This document shows positions 60,717 through 64,000 of a stretch of DNA of 64,000 nt, in pieces. Positions within the stretch are counted from its first letter, which is position 1. The number at the start of each line of letters is the position of its first letter. Source of the DNA: PZPK01 sp965230795. GTDB taxonomy: Bacteria > Pseudomonadota > Gammaproteobacteria > Pseudomonadales > Oleiphilaceae. The translations under genes were made by a program, and so were the position numbers. The DNA is taken from contig OZ246020.1 in assembly GCA_965230795.1 (NCBI GenBank), positions 3,472,001-3,536,000 of the forward strand, given 5' to 3'. Under the pieces are notes generated by a model. The model was not told the origin of the DNA, ran no database searches, and saw only the letters and a list, made by a program, of their open reading frames with translations.

Positions 60717-61937
60717 CTAGAACAGCGCTCGCAGGCCGCCCACACCAGCAAAGGCGAGCACCAGCCACAACACTGGTAACTTAAGGCTTCGCAGCAGAAA
60801 CAAACCTGCTACCACCAGCGCCATGTCGGTAGCACCATGCACCGCACTCTGGAAGACTGGCTGGTACAGGGCCGCTGCCAGCAAACCAACCACCGCCGCA
60901 TTGACCCCTTTTGATGCGGCATTCAGTAAGGGCCGTTGCGACATGCTTTGCCATGCCGGTAGCAAAGCGTAAACCAGCAATAATCCCGGCAGAAAAATCC
61001 CCAGTGTGGCAAGCACCGCCCCCATCAGCGGGTGATCAGACATGACTTCTGCTCCGAGAAAAGTTGCCATGGTAAACATGGGCCCGGGCACTGCCTGGGC
61101 GGCTGCATAGCCGGTGAGAAAACGGTCTGTCTCGATCTGCGAGCCCAGCAGCTCCTGGAGCAAAGGGAGAACCACATGCCCGCCACCAAAAACCAGACTA
61201 CCCGCCTGATAAAAGTCAGCAAACACATCAAGCAAGGTCGACCAGCCTGCTAGCAAGGGCAAGCCCAGTAAGAACGCTGCAAACGCCGCGAATACACCCC
61301 ACCTCACCGCGCCGGCTTCTGTTTGATGACTGCCGACAGAGTCCTCCCGGAGAAAGCGGGCGCCAATCCCGGCAGCCACGATCAATAGCACCAACTGCAG
61401 CCAGATATCGGCAAAGCACAACAGCAGGATGGTGGATGCCGCCGCCAGACCCATGGTCAGACGATTCTGGCAGAAGTTTTTGGCCATACCCAAGGTGGCG
61501 TCAGCAACCACCACTACTGCCAGCAACTTCAATCCACTGGTGACGCCCAGGGCAAATCCGGATTGAGAAACAAACTGGGAAGCCAGCAAGTACATCAGCA
61601 CAAAGGAGGGAAAGGTGAAACCAATGAAAGCCGCGAGGCCGCCCGGCAAACCCCCACGCTGCACACCCAGCGCAAAGCCCACCTGGCTGGAGCCGGGCCC
61701 TGGCAGGAACTGGCTCAGCGCAATTAGCTGGGCATAGCGCTCGGCTGAAAGCCAGCGTAGTTTTTCAACAAAGTGGTTCTGAAAATACCCCATATGCGCC
61801 GCAGGGCCACCAAAACTGACGCACCCCAGTGTCAGGAAACGCCAGAATATTTCCAAGATCGACGTGGCGTTGGTATCGGGCTGGCTTTCGGTATTGGAGT
61901 TGGGTACAGGAGTTTCGGTCTTGCTATGCTTTGTCAT
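60717..61937 (-). CDS. chrA: Chromate transporter (ChrA family)
   Basis: 406 aa, ATG 61937. Two CHR halves: FGGPAAHMGYF with FLPGPGSSQVGFALGV, and GGGHVVLPLLQE with QAVPGPMFTMATFLGAE. About ten to twelve hydrophobic helices. It should export chromate (or related oxyanions). An array of heptamer repeats lies just upstream of its start. The AT-rich N-terminal tail (MTKHSKTETPVPNSN) is cytoplasmic. Confidence 0.92.
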   Translation of the reverse strand: MTKHSKTETPVPNSNTESQPDTNATSILEIFWRFLTLGCVSFGGPAAHMGYFQNHFVEKLRWLSAERYAQLIALSQFLPGPGSSQVGFALGVQRGGLPGGLAAFIGFTFPSFVLMYLLASQFVSQSGFALGVTSGLKLLAVVVVADATLGMAKNFCQNRLTMGLAAASTILLLCFADIWLQLVLLIVAAGIGARFLREDSVGSHQTEAGAVRWGVFAAFAAFLLGLPLLAGWSTLLDVFADFYQAGSLVFGGGHVVLPLLQELLGSQIETDRFLTGYAAAQAVPGPMFTMATFLGAEVMSDHPLMGAVLATLGIFLPGLLLVYALLPAWQSMSQRPLLNAASKGVNAAVVGLLAAALYQPVFQSAVHGATDMALVVAGLFLLRSLKLPVLWLVLAFAGVGGLRALF

Positions 61938-61980
61938 TGGGGCGGTCCAAACTGGCGTTTGCCTGCGTATAAAGGTTTAA

Positions 61981-62064
61981 GATTCTGGTGTCTGGTGTCT
62001 GGTGTCTGGTTCCCGGCTTCCGGCTTCCGGCTTCCGGCTTCCGGCTTCAAGCTTCAAGCTTCAA
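61981..62064. repeat. Twelve heptamers in the chrA-DUF2452 gap
   Basis: GATTCTG, GTGTCTG three times, GTTCCCG, GCTTCCG four times and GCTTCAA three times run in register over 84 bases. It is the longest of the five heptamer arrays, and its units grade stepwise from one variant to the next, as expected of slippage plus mutation. Confidence 0.92.
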
Positions 62065-62105
62065 TCACCATCATGACAACGAGATGAAAGGAGTGTACCA
62101 AGCTC

Positions 62106-62693
62106 ATGTCCACTGGCAATCCTCAAGGCAAGGGTCGCGTCGCGATACTGGAGCAATGGCAGGCTGCGAAGCCTTGCCAGCCAGAACGCAAATCGGCACA
62201 GCGCATTGGTGAAGACTTACTGGTGTCGATGCTGGTCTTGTCGGCCCGCTTTTCTTTCAAGCCGGTGGTTGGGCAGTCGTACTATCTCTATTTTCAGCCA
62301 GAGCATCAGGCATCATCCGGTCACTGGGTCTTGAGTCTGATTGAACCGCAATGCGCTGGTGATCGCCTGGGAGAATTTTATGCCCGCACACGACTTCGCG
62401 CCGACATGACCTGGCAACTGGAGGGGAAAAATCCGACACCTCCCAGCCTCGCCCTGCAGGAGGTTCTGCAGGATTTTATCGCCAACATGGGACAGCACTT
62501 TGGTGGCAAGCATACCCTGCTCGAACAGCTTCCTTTCTTTGTGGAGACACTACCGTTCTATCAACGACTCGCTGCCAGTGCCCTGGCCAAATCCATCGCC
62601 CATTCTGCCACCCCTGCTCTGCTAACCAGCCACAATGGCAGTCAGGATCTGTTCAGTCCGCTAGCTCTGCCAGGGCTGACAGGAGTCGAATAA
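62106..62693 (+). CDS. DUF2452-like protein
   Basis: 195 aa, ATG 62106 (MSTGNPQGKGRVAILEQW). NPQGKG near the start, FSFKPVVGQSYYLYFQ and WVLSLIEPQCAG follow the DUF2452 pattern. No signal or membrane segments. The gene ends inside the convergent peptidase gene (41-base tail-to-tail overlap). Function unknown. Confidence 0.65.
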   Translation: MSTGNPQGKGRVAILEQWQAAKPCQPERKSAQRIGEDLLVSMLVLSARFSFKPVVGQSYYLYFQPEHQASSGHWVLSLIEPQCAGDRLGEFYARTRLRADMTWQLEGKNPTPPSLALQEVLQDFIANMGQHFGGKHTLLEQLPFFVETLPFYQRLAASALAKSIAHSATPALLTSHNGSQDLFSPLALPGLTGVE

Positions 62694-63738
62694 AGGCCTT
62701 TACCGATGTCAAAGGTGCCGTTTCATTCATGGTGTGATAGCCCGAGGTGGGAATCTGCAGGGTGGTGCCATCAACCAGACCACCCGATGCCGCAATGATT
62801 CGGCCCATTTCGGTCGATCCCAGTGACATGGGCTTCTCACCCTCGGCCAGCCCAGTATTGTGAGCTTCCACATAGGCATCTTTGTACTGATAACTGAAAC
62901 CATGATCGCTGCACAATGCTTCCAGGCGCTGGGTCAGCTCGCGGTTAAATGGCGCATTGGCATCCTTGTTTCGAAGGATCAAATGCTGCGCGGCCGCGCT
63001 GGCGAAATCAGGGTAAGGGCTCGTGTCCACCACTACCAACTGGTTGGTGGAGCCGCCAAAGCGTCGGAACCACTCCAGCAGATAGCGCCAGCTTTTTCCG
63101 GCTTCTTCCTGTGCGGTAAAAAAGGCCGTGCCTGTAAAACCCTTCTCAAAAAGGTACACGAGTACGGCGGCCGTCAGCACATTATCCAGCTGACCCGAGA
63201 TGGATTGCTCTGCTTGCGTCAGCTTGTCCTGAAATGCGACCGGGGTTCCCGCTACCAGATGCGCGAGCCCCTCAAGTTCAAAAATGAGGTTGCGCCGGTA
63301 CTCGCAGATGGCGGCCGAACGAATTCGACCCTTGCCCCGATAGGCTCCCGACCAGGGTTCGTAAGCATACACTTCTTCGTCGGCAAAGCGATCGACAATT
63401 TTGTACATCAACGCTTCGTCAACTGAATTGCCCAATAGGTCGGAACGGGCACCGGCGACAAAAGCCGCGTACTGGAATTCATCGGGGCCCGTGCAGATCA
63501 GACCATGACGATCAATGTGCGCGGAGAAATACAGGCTGTCGGGTTGGCTTCCCTGCGCCACCAGCACGCCCTCATACCAAGTGACCTTTGCGCCCCGCTC
63601 TTCCAGCTCACGTTGCAATACCCGAAAGAAAGAGTGCTCTGCACCCACTACGCTGGGACTTCGTATCAGAGTCGATAGCAGGGCCATAAAATCGTTTGGC
63701 AAATCCGGCGCACTCAGTGGCGCATTCGCTGTGTTCAT
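62653..63738 (-). CDS. Zinc aminopeptidase, M42/M20-type
   Basis: 361 aa, ATG 63738. The metal ligands can be picked out: SAHIDRHG (His, Asp), QLDN (second Asp), AQEEAG (catalytic Glu-Glu), VVDTSPYPD (Asp) and a C-terminal His in TSGYHTMNE. The pattern fits di-zinc aminopeptidases of M42 or the related M20 group. It probably trims peptides or deblocks N-termini in the cytoplasm. It converges on the DUF2452 gene. Confidence 0.8.
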   Translation of the reverse strand: MNTANAPLSAPDLPNDFMALLSTLIRSPSVVGAEHSFFRVLQRELEERGAKVTWYEGVLVAQGSQPDSLYFSAHIDRHGLICTGPDEFQYAAFVAGARSDLLGNSVDEALMYKIVDRFADEEVYAYEPWSGAYRGKGRIRSAAICEYRRNLIFELEGLAHLVAGTPVAFQDKLTQAEQSISGQLDNVLTAAVLVYLFEKGFTGTAFFTAQEEAGKSWRYLLEWFRRFGGSTNQLVVVDTSPYPDFASAAAQHLILRNKDANAPFNRELTQRLEALCSDHGFSYQYKDAYVEAHNTGLAEGEKPMSLGSTEMGRIIAASGGLVDGTTLQIPTSGYHTMNETAPLTSVKAFIRLLSALAELAD

Positions 63739-63852
63739 GTCGTCAATTCATCCCTCAAAGGCGTCGAACGATCCATTCCCGATGGAAAGGATCTGATAGG
63801 CGCTATATAGGCTGAATTGCTCACCACGGCAAGCTTTTTTTAAGCCCCTGGA

Positions 63853-64000
63853 TCACACCCGTGTAGGGCTGACTTTCAGGCTTTTCCTGCGAATCCGATC
63901 CAGTACCTGATTCCAGGCGATCACCGGTATGCTGATCAGGTTCTTTTTATTCATACTGGCAGCAAGCATCTCCTTGCGCGCCTGATTGAAAATGGCCTTG
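63853..64000 (-). CDS. C-terminal end of a protein, runs off window
   Basis: From the window edge on the - strand an open frame gives about 49 residues: KAIFNQARKEMLAASMNKKN, then a hydrophobic helix-like stretch, ending SLKVSPTRV and TGA at 63853. Frame and composition match coding DNA, but the family cannot be named from the tail. A short non-coding gap (63739-63852) separates it from the peptidase. Confidence 0.5.
   Translation of the reverse strand, partial: KAIFNQARKEMLAASMNKKNLISIPVIAWNQVLDRIRRKSLKVSPTRV

Noticed and set aside
37209..62997. GCGGCCGC avoidance as proof of NotI specificity
   Set aside because: Three sites occur (37209, 59051, 62990) and the window is too small to judge avoidance.

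Overview
The window reads as chromosome of a Gram-negative, motile, heterotrophic gammaproteobacterium, probably marine and able to use lipids or hydrocarbons. The reasons are two methyl-accepting chemotaxis proteins, an AlmA-type long-chain alkane monooxygenase, a fatty-acid desaturase, several AraC regulators of the arabinose_bd type, a Zur-type zinc operon, BluB and a LexA-controlled integron integrase. No rRNA, tRNA or CRISPR is visible, so I do not name a genus.

Layout. 1-17.3 kb is mostly core: a partial AraC gene, a SEC-C/2OG dioxygenase, a zinc metallopeptidase, DUF2167, a chemoreceptor, a nitroreductase/LysR pair, a periplasmic binding protein, an AraC/desaturase pair, a methyltransferase, three membrane or secreted proteins of unknown role, a lipase-like hydrolase with a secreted partner, and malate dehydrogenase.

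17.3-23.3 kb is the accessory highlight, a small chromosomal integron. The integrase (+ strand, 22295-23257) sits behind a perfect LexA box. A cassette array runs leftward on the - strand. The first cassette carries a complete NotI-like restriction-modification pair, a DNA methyltransferase overlapping a REase with the four-Cys and E/D/ExQ pattern. It ends in a clear attC (19931-20000). The second cassette carries a HEAT-like ORF whose last residues are written by the end of a RAYT element. The RAYT gene is itself broken by a 71-bp multi-hairpin insert. A yefM-yoeB toxin-antitoxin module with a textbook TGTACA operator lies at the far end.

23.3-35 kb carries two more stand-alone binding proteins, a TetR gene, a START-like protein, an Lrp regulator flanked by two LysE exporters, a CAP lipoprotein, small proteins, an AraC/hydrolase pair, MgtE and a cold-shock protein.

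35-40 kb is a zinc-acquisition locus on the - strand behind a Zur-box-like palindrome: COG0523 GTPase, small proteins, His-rich DUF2796, ABC ATPase, permease, DUF3299. 40-48 kb has an EF-hand protein, a 560-bp gap with a perfect 31-bp hairpin, a GFA protein, and a divergent HD-GYP response regulator/hybrid kinase pair. 47.6-54 kb is an alkane/lipid oxidation cluster: SDR, AlmA-like, AraC, SDR, and a heme-motif beta-propeller protein. 54-56 kb is an accessory islet with DUF6933 and a HTH-MNT/HEPN toxin-antitoxin pair. 56-64 kb carries GhrA-like, a 59-aa protein plus DUF1289, BluB, a chemoreceptor, ChrA, DUF2452 and an M42/M20-type peptidase.

Two patterns cut across the window. Tandem repeats with a 7-bp period and a shared RRCTTCN-like unit occur in five intergenic gaps. 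A TGTC(G/A)-type operator-like motif recurs in front of AraC-linked genes.
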